The position numbers and the translations under genes are program-made. Shown here piece by piece: positions 43,974 to 53,506 of a stretch of 64,000 nucleotides of DNA. The first letter of the stretch is position 1; each line of letters opens with the position of its first letter. The notes beneath the pieces were generated by a model that did not search any database, had not been told where the DNA came from, and worked only from the letters and a program-made list of their open reading frames with translations. Origin of the DNA: JAJPKK01 sp963824905 (GTDB lineage: Bacteria > Pseudomonadota > Alphaproteobacteria > Rhizobiales > Xanthobacteraceae); assembly GCA_963824905.1 (NCBI GenBank), contig CAWGRH010000016.1:1-64000 (forward strand). Reading direction: 5' to 3'.

Positions 43974-44506
43974 TCAGCCGCTGTCCTTGTTGGCCATGAT
44001 CAAGGCCCAGAACACCTTGTATTTCGACTGCGGCGAGTAGACTGCGGCGATGCCGAGCCGGTTGGCGCCGGCGTTGAGCATGTTGGCGCGGTGCGGCGGC
44101 GAATCGCGCCAGCCGGAGAAGGCTTCGGCGAGCGTGTGGTATCCGGCGCTAATGTTCTCCACCGTCTGCTTCGGATTGAAGCCGGCGGCGGCGAGGCTCT
44201 TGTTGAGCTGCGGGCTCGCGCCCTTGTCGAGCTTGTCCTTCGCCGCCATGGCGCGGGCCCACTCGTAGGCGAGGCGCGTCAGCTCGGGATCGACCTCGAC
44301 AGTGCCGAGCCCGTTGTTGTGGCGGTAGCCGGAGATCATCGAGGCCGCGGTCGGCCCGTCGACCTGCGCCTCGGCGCTCGCCATGCTGCGATAGAACGAC
44401 GGCTGTTCCGCCGGCAACGGATCGCCGGCACAGGCGGCGAGGCCGGTCAGCGCCGAGCGAGCGCAGCCAAGCGGGCGCTCTGGCGAAAGTATTTCGACGC
44501 GATCAT
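43974..44506 (-). pseudogene. CAP-domain (SCP/PR1-like) lipoprotein, frameshifted in the signal peptide
   Basis: The mature domain is a CAP superfamily domain: MISGYRHNNGLGTVEVDPELTRLAYEWARAMA near the start, ENISAGYHTLAEAFSGWRDSPPHRANML with the conserved His/Glu cluster, and a C-terminal strand KVFWALIMA. The signal peptide starts in a different frame at ATG 44506 (MIASKYFRQSARLAALA) and reaches the lipobox LTGLAAC only after a one- or two-base shift near 44460. In either frame alone no good start exists. The protein would be an outer-membrane or periplasmic lipoprotein. This is a real frameshift or a sequence error. Confidence 0.7.
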
Positions 44507-44785
44507 GATCGGCCTTGTCCCCGACGAACCGGGCGCGATCATGGCAAAATGCGGTGAACAAAGGGTGTTTCGTCCCCCGCAGGGCCGGGCCGGCACGGCC
44601 TCCGCTCCCTGGCGGCGTCGATGAACGCGCAATCTTCTCCCCGCATGGCGCAAACCGATCGTGCGGGGACGGGAACCTTGCGAGGCGGTGAACAACGGGG
44701 CTATGGGAGTGCCCACATACCCGGCGCCGCCCGCGCACAATGGCGCGAGCCGCGGGCACGACGACCAGTTCTCAGGGAGGCCGAT

Positions 44786-45628
44786 GTGACGAAGCAAATC
44801 CGCGGGGTGACGTTCGAGGAGAACCTCGACAACGCGATGGGGCTCGAGTTCTACAACCTGTCCCACCGCTTCGGCTACCAGTCGCCGAACTGGCCGTATT
44901 TCGAGGACGTCAAGATCGAGCGCATCCACTACATGGCGAAGTCGGGAGTGCTCTCGCAGCGCATCACGACGAGCATGCACAACACGACCCACATCGACGC
45001 GCCGGCGCACGTCATCCAGGGCACGCCGTTCATCGACGAGGTGCCGCTGCCGCATTTCTTCGGCTCGGGCATCGTGGTGTCGATCCCGAAGAAGAAATGG
45101 GAGCAGATCACCTACGACGATCTCGAGAAGGCGGCCGGCAAGGTGGTGCGCCCGCGCGACGTTGTCATCGTCAACACCGGCTGGCACAAGCTCTACGAGG
45201 ACAGCGAGGACTATTTCTGCCGCGCGCCCGGCTTCGTGCCGTCCGCCGGCGAATGGTTCGTCGAGAAGAAGGTGAAGGTGGTCGGCCACGACACCCAGGC
45301 GAACGACCATCCGCTCGCGACCGCGATCGGCCCGCAGCGCAACGGGCCGCTGCATCCGCATCTCGCCGAAGAGTACAAGCAATGGTCCGGCGGCCGCGAC
45401 TGGAAGGACGACTTCCCGGAATGGGAGCCGGTGCACCGCATCCTGTTCAAGAACGGCATCCTCGGCATCGAGAATGTCGGCGGCGACATCGACAAGGTGA
45501 CGGGCAAGCGCTGCACCTTCGCGTTCTTCCCGTGGAACTGGGACCGCGGCGACGGCTGCATCATCCGCCTCGTCGCGATGATCGATCCCAAAGGCTCATA
45601 CCGCATCGAGAAGGGGGAGACGTTCTGA
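44786..45628 (+). CDS. Cyclase-family hydrolase (kynurenine formamidase-like)
   Basis: A 280-residue member of the cyclase family (PF04199), metal-dependent hydrolases that include kynurenine formamidase and isatin hydrolase. The metal motif HNTTHIDAPAH is complete (His65, His69, Asp71, His75). Later segments VNTGWHKLYED and GHDTQANDHP occupy the family's second-shell positions. GTG 44786 is chosen because GGGAGG lies just upstream; the frame is open to 44621 but that part is not conserved-looking. It is followed by a cupin gene with a TGATG overlap, then SDR and 3-hydroxyacyl-CoA dehydrogenase genes. The neighbourhood suggests hydrolysis of a cyclic amide or lactone intermediate in a catabolic pathway. 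Confidence 0.85.
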   Translation: MTKQIRGVTFEENLDNAMGLEFYNLSHRFGYQSPNWPYFEDVKIERIHYMAKSGVLSQRITTSMHNTTHIDAPAHVIQGTPFIDEVPLPHFFGSGIVVSIPKKKWEQITYDDLEKAAGKVVRPRDVVIVNTGWHKLYEDSEDYFCRAPGFVPSAGEWFVEKKVKVVGHDTQANDHPLATAIGPQRNGPLHPHLAEEYKQWSGGRDWKDDFPEWEPVHRILFKNGILGIENVGGDIDKVTGKRCTFAFFPWNWDRGDGCIIRLVAMIDPKGSYRIEKGETF

Positions 45629-45969
45629 TGGAGGTCAAGCGCTTTGCCGACGCCAAGCCGTACGAGGTGCCGAACCACCGCGCCTACACCTCGGTGCGCC
45701 TGTTCGGCGCCGAAGCCGGCGGCCCGAAGCAGTTCGTGGTCGGGCTGTCGCATTTCCTCCCCGGCGGCGGCGCCGGCCCGGACTCCTCGCCGACCGAGAA
45801 GGTCTACTTCATCCTCGCCGGCGAGCTTACCGTGATCGCGGGCGGCAAGGAGACGGTGCTGAAGCCGAACGACAGCTGCTTCATCGGACCGAACGAGGTG
45901 CGCGAGGTGATCAACCGCACGAACGATGTGGTGACCATGCTGGTCGCAATCTCGGCGCCGCCGAAGTAG
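45628..45969 (+). CDS. Cupin-domain protein
   Basis: A 113-residue single-domain cupin. The first cupin motif is represented by LPGGGAGPDSSPTEKVYFILAGELTV, with the usual His pair largely replaced, so metal binding is doubtful. The second motif is at GPNEVREVINRTNDVV. Its ATG overlaps the stop of the cyclase gene (TGATG), so it is co-translated. It may be a sugar- or small-acid-binding accessory or isomerase of the same pathway. Confidence 0.8.
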   Translation: MEVKRFADAKPYEVPNHRAYTSVRLFGAEAGGPKQFVVGLSHFLPGGGAGPDSSPTEKVYFILAGELTVIAGGKETVLKPNDSCFIGPNEVREVINRTNDVVTMLVAISAPPK

Positions 45970-45975
45970 GGCTTT

Positions 45976-46075
45976 CCCTCCCCGTCTTCGGGGAGGGTAG
46001 GGTGGGGCCTGCTTCGCAACGATCCCCGCCCCGAAAGGAAGACCCCACCCCGCCCTCCCCGAAGACGGGGAGGGA
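45976..46075. repeat. Palindromic intergenic repeat, family E copy 1
   Basis: Outer arms CCCTCCCCGTCTTCGGGGAG and CTCCCCGAAGACGGGGAGGG, each itself a hairpin, flank an asymmetric centre. It lies between the cupin and SDR genes. A second copy is at 56558-56645. Confidence 0.85.
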
Positions 46076-46089
46076 GAAAGAACAACCCC

Positions 46090-46893
46090 ATGTCCGACGA
46101 ATTCCTCAAGAACCCGCTCGCGCTGTTCGATGTTCGCGGCAAGACGGCGGTGATCACCGGGGCGACCGGCGCGTTCGGCTCGCTCGCGGCAAAAGTGCTG
46201 GCGGGCGCCGGCGCCAACACCGTGCTCGCGGCGAGCCGGGCTGAGGAGTTGAAGAAGGTCGCGGCGGAGTGCGAGGCGCTCGGCGGCAAGACCGAGGTCG
46301 TCGCGCGGCGGCCGCGCAGCGAGGAGGATTGCGAGGCGATCGTCGCCGCTGCCGTGGCGAAGTTCGGCCGCATCGACATTCTCGTCGTCGCTTCCGGCCT
46401 CAACAAGGTGGCGAAGATCATCGACCAGAAGCCCGAGGATTTCCTCGAGGTGATGGACGCGAACGTCACCCAGTCGTGGCTGATGGCGCGCGCCGCCGGC
46501 CGGCAGATGCTCAAGCAGGGCGGCGGCGGCAAGGTGATCCTCACCTCCTCCGCGCGCGGCCTGCTCGGGCACCCGGCGGGCTACACCGCCTATTGCGCCT
46601 CGAAGTCGGCGGTCGACGGCATCACCAAGGCGCTCGGCTGCGAGTGGGGCGACACCGGCATCACCGTGAATGCGCTGGGCCCGACCGTGTTCCGCTCGCC
46701 GCTCACCGACTGGATGTACGAGGACACCGAGCGGGCGCGCGAGGTGCGCAAGGGCTTCCTCGCCCGCGTGCCGAAGGGCCGGCTCGGCGAGCCCGCCGAC
46801 CTCGCCGGGCCGCTGCTGTTCCTCGCCTCGCGCGCGTCGGACTTCTACACCGGCCACATCCTCTACGCCGACGGCGGCTACACTGCCGGCTGA
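46090..46893 (+). CDS. Short-chain dehydrogenase/reductase
   Basis: A classical SDR of 267 residues. The cofactor motif is TAVITGATGAFGSLAAK (about residues 19-35), LVVASG replaces NNAG, and the catalytic Ser-Tyr-Lys are in ILTSSARG and YTAYCASKSAVDG. The C-terminal LFLASRASDFYTGHILYADGGY is typical. It probably oxidises a hydroxyl intermediate in the same pathway as the cyclase and the acyl-CoA dehydrogenase genes. It is intact and lies just before a frameshifted gene. Confidence 0.88.
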   Translation: MSDEFLKNPLALFDVRGKTAVITGATGAFGSLAAKVLAGAGANTVLAASRAEELKKVAAECEALGGKTEVVARRPRSEEDCEAIVAAAVAKFGRIDILVVASGLNKVAKIIDQKPEDFLEVMDANVTQSWLMARAAGRQMLKQGGGGKVILTSSARGLLGHPAGYTAYCASKSAVDGITKALGCEWGDTGITVNALGPTVFRSPLTDWMYEDTERAREVRKGFLARVPKGRLGEPADLAGPLLFLASRASDFYTGHILYADGGYTAG

Positions 46894-46896
46894 TCG

Positions 46897-47794
46897 ATGA
46901 CGAAAGCACGCATCGCCGTTATCGGCGCCGGGCTGATGGGCCACGGCCTTGCGCAAGTGTTCGCGCTCGCCGGCCACGACGTGACGCTCACCGACGCGCA
47001 TGCGCCGACGCTCGCCACCGCCAAGGACCGCATCCTCGCGAACCTCAGCGATCTCGGCGACGACACGGCAGCGCTCGCGCGCGTGCGCATCGTGCCGGGC
47101 CTTGCCGATGCCGTACGCGATGCTGACTTCGTGGTCGAAGCGGTGCGCGAGGACCTCGAGGCCAAGCAGACGCTGTTCGCCGAGATCGAAGCGGCGTGCG
47201 CAGCCCGACGCGATCCTCGCCAGCAACACCTCGGTGATCCCGATCACCGCCATCATGGGCAGGCTCGCACACCGCGAGCGCGCGCTCGGCACCCACTGGT
47301 GGAACCCGCCCTATCTCGTGCCGTTGGTCGAGGTGATCGGCACGGAATGGACGTCACCCGCGGCGATCGATTTCACGATGAAGCTGCACAAGGACGTCGG
47401 CAAGACGCCGGTCCATGTGAAGAAGGACGTGCCCGGCTTCGTCGGCAACCGGCTGCAGCACGCGCTATGGCGCGAGGCGATCTCGCTCGTCGAGAACGGC
47501 ATCTGCGACGCCGAGACCGTCGACACCGTCATCAAGGCCGCGTTCGGCCGCCGCCTCGCCGTGCTCGGCCCGTTGGAGAACGCCGACCTCGTCGGCACCG
47601 ATCTCACCCTCGCGATCCACAAGACCGTCCTGCCGGCGATCGACGCGCGGCCGGGACCGTCGCCCTATCTCGAGAAGCTCGTCGCCGACGGCAAGCTCGG
47701 CATGAAGTCCGGCGAGGGATTCCGCACCTGGACGCCGGCGCAGCAGGCGGAGTTGCGGGCGCGGGTGTTACGGCATCTCAAGGCGGCGCGGTGA
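46897..47794 (+). pseudogene. 3-hydroxyacyl-CoA dehydrogenase, frameshifted
   Basis: The NAD-binding domain begins RIAVIGAGLMGHGLAQVFALAG and reaches LFAEIEAACA. Near 47200 the frame shifts, and the protein continues as PDAILASNTSVIPITAIMG and RALGTHWWNPPYLVPLVEVI (the catalytic His), then VPGFVGNRLQHALWREA, a dimerisation domain and GMKSGEGFRTWTP. Joined, the product would be a complete enzyme of about 298 residues that oxidises L-3-hydroxyacyl-CoA. The shift is a single-base insertion (gcgcAgcc). It is the third gene of the cyclase cluster. Confidence 0.8.
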
Positions 47795-47802
47795 ACCGAC
47801 AC

Positions 47803-47885
47803 GTAGCCCGGATGAGCGAAGCGATATCCGGGAACACGTCACAGGTAGCGCCATCCCCGCATGTCGCCTCGCTCATCCGGGCTAC
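47803..47885. repeat. Palindromic intergenic repeat, family H copy 1
   Basis: Arms GTAGCCCGGATGAGCGAAGC and TCGCTCATCCGGGCTAC. It lies downstream of the dehydrogenase. A second copy is at 48260-48345. Confidence 0.8.
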
Positions 47886-47891
47886 GCAGCA

Positions 47892-48113
47892 TCAAGTCCT
47901 GGTTTTTCGCTTGCCCCGGTGACCTCCGCCGCCCGTCACACACCGATCGGCAACTTCAACCTCGTGCCTGGTGTAGTGGGCCAAGGCGTGCGCTTTGGCT
48001 GCGGCATATCCGTAGGTGGCGATCGCTTGCTTGACCTGATCGCAATACGACTGAGCCATCGAGGCATTGGTCAGCAGCAAAGCGAATGCAACGGCACATA
48101 GAATCCTGATCAT
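47892..48113 (-). CDS. Small secreted protein, function unknown
   Basis: A 73-residue precursor: signal peptide MIRILCAVAFALLLTNASMA, then a short mature peptide (QSYCDQVKQAIATYGYAAAK and HALAHYTRHEVEVADRCV) with two Cys that could form one disulfide, and a basic glycine-rich tail (GGGGHRGKRKTRT). The strong Shine-Dalgarno GGAGGAGG is six bases upstream of the ATG. No family name is available to me. Confidence 0.65.
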   Translation of the reverse strand: MIRILCAVAFALLLTNASMAQSYCDQVKQAIATYGYAAAKAHALAHYTRHEVEVADRCVTGGGGHRGKRKTRT

Positions 48114-48259
48114 CGGCATCCTCCTCCGTGACACCGAGGGAATCATTCGTAGTTGGGCGAAGTTAAGGCCGGCGTCCGAGGCAGGACAGCTCAACCGACC
48201 GCAGACACTCCGCTGGGACCTGCACCATTCGCGCATGTCGGTTCGCTCATGCAGCGGCC

Positions 48260-48345
48260 GTAGCCCGAATGAGCGGAGCGAAATCCGGGGCGGCATCCGG
48301 CGAACGGCGTCTTTCCCCGCATGCCGCTTCGCTCATGCGGGCTAC
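48260..48345. repeat. Palindromic intergenic repeat, family H copy 2
   Basis: Arms GTAGCCCGAATGAGCGGAGC and GCTTCGCTCATGCGGGCTAC. With the promoter at 48419-48448 it accounts for most of the 365-bp gap 48114-48478. Confidence 0.8.
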
Positions 48346-48418
48346 AGCACGCGCCGCGGTAAGCCCAACCTTTATGCACGCCCGCGCCCTATCGTGCGAC
48401 GTTGTGCGTGGGACGGCC

Positions 48419-48448
48419 ATGACGACAGTGGGCAACGATTGCTATAGT
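48419..48448 (+). promoter_or_regulatory. Sigma-70-like promoter of the LIV-type operon (candidate)
   Basis: A TATAGT -10 hexamer at 48443-48448 and an ATGACG -35-like hexamer at 48419-48424, separated by 18 bp, ending 30 bp before the ATG of the binding-protein gene. An AGGAGG ribosome site follows. Confidence 0.35.
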
Positions 48449-48478
48449 CATCCCCAATAACGCTCTTAGGAGGAAACG

Positions 48479-49773
48479 ATGTCCGACCGCACGGGTGCCC
48501 GTACCCAGTCTGCCATCTCGCGCCGCAGTCTCGTCAAGGCTGGACTCGGCGCCGTCGCCGCGCCGGCGGTGCTCGACATCATTCCGGTCAATGCGCAGAG
48601 CCGCGTCATCAAGATCGGCCATGTCAGCCCCAAGACAGGCCCGCTCGCCGGCTTCGGCGAGGCCGACGGGTTCATCCTCGCAGCAGGTGAACGGCCTGCT
48701 GGCGAAGGGCCTCGTGAGCGGCGGCAAGACCTATCCGGTGCAGATCATCAGCAAGGACAGCCAGTCGAGTGGCAACCGCGCGGCAGAAGTCGCGTCCGAG
48801 CTGATCCTCGGCGACAAGGTCGACCTCATCCTCGCCTCGGCGACGCCGGACACCACCAATCCGGTGGCCGACCAGGCCGAGGTCAACGAGGTCCCCTGCA
48901 TCACCACCAATTGCCCGTGGCAGCCGTACTTCTTCGGCCGCAACGGCGATCCGAAGAAGGGCTTCACCTGGACCTACCATTTCTTCTGGGGACTCGAGGA
49001 CGTGATCGGCGCGTTCCTGGCGCTGTGGGATTCCGCGCCGACCAACAAGGTGGTCGGCGGCCTGTTCCCCAACGACGCCGACGGCAACGCCTGGGGCGAC
49101 GCCAAGCTCGGGCTGCCGCCGGCGCTGGCCAAGGCGGGCTACAAGCTCACCGATCCCGGCCGCTACCAGCTCATGAACAACGACTTCACCTCGCAGATCT
49201 CCGCCTTCAAGGCGGTGAATGCGGAGATCGTCACCGGCAACATGATCCCGCCGGACTTCGCGACGTTCTGGTCGCAGGCGGCGCAGCAGGGCTTCAAGCC
49301 GAAGATCGTGACCATCGGCAAGGCGCTGCTGTTCCCCTCGGTGATCGCCTCGCTCGGGCCTCGCGGCAACGGGCTCACCAGCGAGGTGTGGTGGACGCCG
49401 CACCACCCGTTCAAGTCGGGCCTCACCGGCCAGAGCGCGCAGCAGCTCACCGACGCCTACACGGCGGCGACCAAGCGCCCATGGACCCAGCCGATCGGCT
49501 TCCAGCACGCGCTGTTCGAGGTCGGCATCGACGTGCTCAAGCGCTCGAAGAGCCTCGAGCCGAAGGCGATCCTCGACTGCGATCGTCGCCACCGACTACC
49601 GCTCCATCGTCGGCCCGGTGAAGTGGACGGGAATGCCGGTGAAGAACGTCACCAAGACGCCGCTCGTCGCCGGCCAGTGGCAGCGCAAGGGCGACAACTT
49701 CGAGCTCGTCATCACCACCAACAAGACCGCGCCGGAAATCCCCGTCGGCGGCAAGCTGGCGTTGCTGGGGTAA
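48479..49773 (+). pseudogene. LIV-type ABC transporter substrate-binding protein, two frameshifts
   Basis: Starts with a twin-arginine-like signal (ISRRSLVKAGLGAVAAPAVL) and the type I periplasmic-binding fold KIGHVSPKTGPLAGFGEADG. Near 48685 the frame shifts to QQVNGLLAKGLVSGGKTYPV, which runs through the whole body (LILASATPDTTNPVADQAEV, PTNKVVGGLFPNDADGNAWG, GFKPKIVTIGKALLFPS). Near 49580 it shifts again to AIVATTDYRSIVGPVKWTG, ending GKLALLG at 49773. Corrected length is about 430 residues. It begins the operon of a LIV-type (branched-chain amino acid family) importer; in catabolic clusters such importers often carry aromatic or amide substrates. AGGAGG is directly upstream of ATG 48479. 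Confidence 0.82.
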
Positions 49774-49809
49774 CATTCGGGCAGAGCGGGTGCGGCATGC
49801 ACTGTGCTG

Positions 49810-49965
49810 CTCCCTCTCCCCGCGTGCGGGGAGAGGGTCGGGGTGAGGGGGCGGTTTCGCGAGCTCTGAGCCTCCGAGCACATCACTGGCGCTCAGACTC
49901 GCGACGCGGCCCCCTCACCCGGATCGCTGACGCGATCCGACCTCTCCCCGCACGCGGGGAGAGGT
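49810..49965. repeat. Palindromic intergenic repeat, family A copy 3
   Basis: Same element as at 71-225, between the binding-protein and first ATPase genes of the LIV-type operon. Its last bases (GGGGAGAG) sit at Shine-Dalgarno distance from an in-frame GTG at 49964 of the next gene, so the repeat may supply a ribosome site. Confidence 0.85.
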
Positions 49966-49984
49966 GAGCAAAAAGCACCAACTC

Positions 49985-50714
49985 ATGCCTCCCATCCTCG
50001 CGCTGGAAAAAATCTCGAAACGCTTCGGCGCAGTCGTGGTGGCCGACGGGATCGATCTTTCGCTCGCCGAGGGCGAGGCGCTCGGCATCATCGGGCCGAA
50101 CGGCGCGGGCAAGACGACGCTGTTCGGCATCGCGACCGGTACGGTGCGGCCCGATGCCGGGCGCGTGCTGTTCGCCGGCGCCGACATCACGGCACTCCCG
50201 CCGCAGCGGCGCTGCCATCTCGGGCTCGCGCGCTCGTTCCAGATTCCGCAGCCGTTCGGCGGCATGACCGTGTTCGAGAACCTCGTCGTCGCGGCCGCGT
50301 TCGGCCGGCGCCGCGGCGAGCACGAGGTCTATGCCGGATGCGCGGACATCCTCGCCCGCTGCGGCCTCGCCGACAAGGCGAACCGGCTCGCCCGCACGCT
50401 CACGCTCCTCGACCGCAAGCGGCTCGAGCTTGCCCGTGCGCTCGCGACGTCGCCGCGCGTGCTGCTGCTCGACGAGGTCGCGGGCGGGCTCACCGAGCAC
50501 GAATGCGAAAGCCTCGTCGCGCTGATCCGCGACGTGCGGGCAAGCGGCGTCTCGATCGTCTGGATCGAGCACGTGGTGCATGCGCTCACCGCCGTGGTCG
50601 ACCGCCTCGCCGTGCTCTATGCCGGCGCGATCATCGCCGCGGGCGCGCCCGGACGCCGTGATCCGCAATCCGGCGGTGCGCGAAATCTATCTCGGGATCG
50701 CGGCCGATGCCTGA
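49985..50714 (+). pseudogene. livG: LIV-type ABC transporter ATPase (LivG), frameshifted at the 3' end
   Basis: A Walker A GPNGAGKTT, a LivG-style signature region LTLLDRKRLELARALA and Walker B VLLLDEVAGGLTEHE are all in one frame. Near 50652 a one-base insertion moves the frame; the natural end is read in the next frame as DAVIRNPAVREIYLGIAAD, stopping at 50714. Only the last 20 residues are affected, so a partly active product is conceivable. It overlaps the next ATPase gene. GTG 49964 is an alternative start. Confidence 0.82.
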
Positions 50715-51412
50715 GCCCTTGCTCGAAGTCGACCGGCTCGACGCGTTCTACGGCGACTTCCAGGCGCTGTTCGCCGTGTCGATGAAGGTCGAGGCCGGCG
50801 AGACCGTGGCCGTGATCGGCGCCAACGGCGCGGGAAAAAGCACGCTGCTCGCGAGCATCGCCGGGCTGTTGGGCGCGCGCCGCGACGCCATCCGCTTCGA
50901 TGGCGCTGCGATCGGCGGCGGCCCGGCCTATCGCACCGTCGCGCGCGGCATCGCCCTCGTGCCGGAGGGGCGGCGGCTGTTCTCCTCGCTCACAGTCGAG
51001 GAGAACCTCCTCGTCGGCGGCCAGCTCGGCCGTCCCGGGCCGTGGACGCTTCCTCGCATCTACGAGCTGTTTCCCGGTGCTCGCCGAACGGCGGCGGCTG
51101 CCGAGCATGGCGCTCTCCGGCGGCCAGCAGCAGATGGTCGCGATCGGCCGCGCGCTGATGTCGAACCCGAAGCTCATCCTGTGCGACGAGATCAGCCTCG
51201 GCCTCGCCCCCATCGTGGTGCGCGACATCTATGCGCGGCTGCCGGCGATTCTTGCGGAGGGCGCAGCGGTGATCATCGTCGAGCAGGACATCGTCCAGGC
51301 GCTCGCCGCGGCAAAGCACGTCTACTGCCTGCAGGAGGGCCGCGTCGCCCTCTCCGGCGCCGCGAACGCGCTCAGCCGCGACGCCATCTCCGCCGCGTAT
51401 TTCGGGGTGTGA
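50707..51412 (+). pseudogene. livF: LIV-type ABC transporter ATPase (LivF), frameshifted
   Basis: Starts in one frame with EPLLEVDRLDAFYGDFQALF and Walker A IGANGAGKSTLL, up to PRIYELFP. After a single-base shift near 51078 it continues as VLAERRRLPSMALSGGQQQM (signature), ALMSNPKLILCDEISLGLAP (Walker B) and VIIVEQDIVQAL. The shift removes the signature and Walker B from the first frame, so the unshifted product would be dead. The 8-bp overlap with livG marks the operon. Confidence 0.83.
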
Positions 51413-51454
51413 CGTGATTTGCGTTTCTCTCGACGTCATTCCGGGGCCGGTGCG

Positions 51455-51575
51455 CCCCCTCCCCCTGAAAGGGGGAGGGTTGGGGTGGAGGTCCGCTGAC
51501 TCGCCACTCGCACCACCGGCGCCACTTGTGCCGCCCGCGACCCCCTCCCCGCCCTCCCCCTTTCAGGGGGAGGGA
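51455..51575. repeat. Palindromic intergenic repeat, family F copy 1
   Basis: Arms CCCCTCCCCCTGAAAGGGGG and CCCCCTTTCAGGGGGAGGG flank a GC-rich centre. It separates livF from livH. A second copy is at 55709-55834. Confidence 0.85.
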
Positions 51576-51604
51576 GAAGGTCCGCCGTGGGGAAAAGGTC
51601 CCCC

Positions 51605-52474
51605 ATGACCCTGTGGATCAACGTCATCATCCAGGGCGTGCTGGTGGGCGGGCTCTACGCCATGTTCGCGGCGGGGCTGTCGCTGATCTTCGGCATCATG
51701 CGGCTCGTCAACATCGCCCATGGCGATCTCATCGTGCTCGCCGCCTATCTGGCGCTCGTCGCCACCCATACGCTCGGCATCAACCCGATCACCTCGCTCG
51801 TCATCGTGGTGCCGCTGATGGCGGCGCTCGGCTACGTGCTGCAGCGCGTGCTGCTCAACCGCACGCTCGGCGACGACCTGTTGCCGCCGCTGCTCGTCAC
51901 CTTCGGGCTCTCGGTGATCATCCAGAACGCGCTGCTCGAAGTGTTCACCGCCGACAGCGTGCGCCTGCAGGCCGGCGCCATCGAGATCGCGAGCATCCCC
52001 GTCGTGCCCGGCATCTCGATCGGCGTGCTGCCGCTCCTGCAGTTCGTGGTGGCGGTCGCGGTGATCGGCGCCCTGCAGGCGCTGTTCTATCGTACCGCGC
52101 TCGGCCGCGCGTTCCGTGCGACGTCCGACGATCCGGCGGTGGCGCAGCTCATGGGGCTCGACAATCGCCACATCTTCGCGCTCGGCATGGCGCTGTCGCT
52201 CGCCGTCGTCGCCATCGCCGGCGTGCTGCTCGCGATCCGCACCAATTTCGATCCGGCGATCGGGCCGGCGCGGCTGATCTTCGGCTTCGAGGCGGTGATC
52301 ATCGGCGGGCTCGGGAGCCTGTGGGGCACGCTCGCCGGCGGCATCGTGCTCGGCGTCGCGCAGGGCATCGGCGCCCAGCTCGATCCCGGCTGGCAGGTGC
52401 TCGCCGGCCATCTCGCCTTCCTCGTCGTGCTCGCGGTGCGGCCGGAAGGCCTGTTTCCGAAGGTGCGCGGATGA
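51605..52474 (+). CDS. livH: LIV-type ABC transporter permease (LivH)
   Basis: A 289-residue integral membrane protein with about eight spans. It shows the family N-terminus VIIQGVLVGGLYAMFAAGLSL, NIAHGDLIVLAAYLAL, the EAA-like loop GRAFRATSDDPAVAQLMG and the C-terminal EAVIIGGLGSLWGTLAGGIV. It is intact, unlike its neighbours. The stop overlaps the ATG of livM (ATGA). Confidence 0.9.
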   Translation: MTLWINVIIQGVLVGGLYAMFAAGLSLIFGIMRLVNIAHGDLIVLAAYLALVATHTLGINPITSLVIVVPLMAALGYVLQRVLLNRTLGDDLLPPLLVTFGLSVIIQNALLEVFTADSVRLQAGAIEIASIPVVPGISIGVLPLLQFVVAVAVIGALQALFYRTALGRAFRATSDDPAVAQLMGLDNRHIFALGMALSLAVVAIAGVLLAIRTNFDPAIGPARLIFGFEAVIIGGLGSLWGTLAGGIVLGVAQGIGAQLDPGWQVLAGHLAFLVVLAVRPEGLFPKVRG

Positions 52475-53506
52475 GCGCGCCGCGCGTCTATTTCATGGAC
52501 CGCGCGAAGCCGCATCGCCGGCGCGGTGTTCGCCGCGCTGATCGTGGCGCTGGTGCTCGCGCCCTATTGGGCGGAGCGCCAGGACCTGCGGCTGCTCGCC
52601 GAGATCTACGCCTACGTGGCGCTGGCGAGCGCCTGGAACCTGCTCGCCGGCTATGCCGGCCTCGTCTCGATCGGCCAGCAGGCCTATGTCGGGCTCGGCG
52701 GCTATCTCCTGTTCGCGCTGACCATGCTCGCCGGGCTGCCGCCGCTGTGGTCGATCCCGCTCGCCGGCGTCATCGGCGCCGCGGTGTCGATCCCGGTCGC
52801 GGCGCTGGTGTTCCGGCTGCGCGGGCATTATTTCGCGATCGGCACCTGGGTGGTGGCGGAGGTGTTCCGGCTGCTGGCGTCGCAGGTCTCCGTGCTCGGC
52901 GGCGGCTCCGGCACCAGCCTGCCGGCAAACATCGTGCTCTCGATCGCGGCGAGCCGGCAGGAGCGCGAGTTTCTCATCTACTGGATCGCGCTCGGCCTCG
53001 CGGTGCTGGTGCTGGCGCTGATCGTCGCGCTGCTGCGCTCGCGCTACGGCCTCGCGCTCACCGCGATCCGCGACAACGAGGTCGCCGCGCGCTCGAGCGG
53101 CATCGACGTCACCCGGGTCAAGCTCGTGGTCTATGTGATGACGGCGTTCTGCACGGCGATGGTCGGCGCGGTGATCTACCTGCAGAAGCTGCGCATCTCG
53201 CCCGACGGCGCGTTCAGCACCAACGACTGGACGGCATTCGTCATCTTCATCGCCGTGATCGGCGGCGTCGGCCGGATCGAAGGGCCGATCATCGGCACCG
53301 CGATCTTCTTCCTGCTGCGCCAGCTGTTCGCCGATCTCGGCAGCCTTTATTTGCTGATGCTGGGCGCAGTGGCGATCGCCATCATGCTGTTCGCGCCGCG
53401 CGGAGTGTGGGGGCTCATCGCCGACCGCTTCGGCCTGCAAATCTTCCCCTTGCAACGACGCCTCGCTTTGACCGACGATCCCCGCAAGCCCGGGAGGCCC
53501 GAATGA
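52471..53506 (+). pseudogene. livM: LIV-type ABC transporter permease (LivM), frameshifted near the N-terminus
   Basis: The coupled start at 52471 (MSAPRVYFMDRA) is out of frame with the body. A one-base shift near 52508 leads into SRIAGAVFAALIVALVLAPYW and then the canonical LivM features: LLAGYAGLVSIGQQAYVGLG, RLRGHYFAIGTWVVAEVFR, ALTAIRDNEVAARSSGIDV and VFIAVIGGVGRIEGPIIGTA. A GTG at 52526 could start a slightly shortened, still complete permease, so function may be retained. The stop overlaps the amidohydrolase start. Confidence 0.8.

Noticed and set aside
44447..45436. 329-codon minus-strand frame over the cyclase gene
   Set aside because: It is mainly a shadow of the cyclase; only its last 19 codons (MIASKYFRQSARLAALARR) are meaningful, as the start of the CAP lipoprotein signal peptide.
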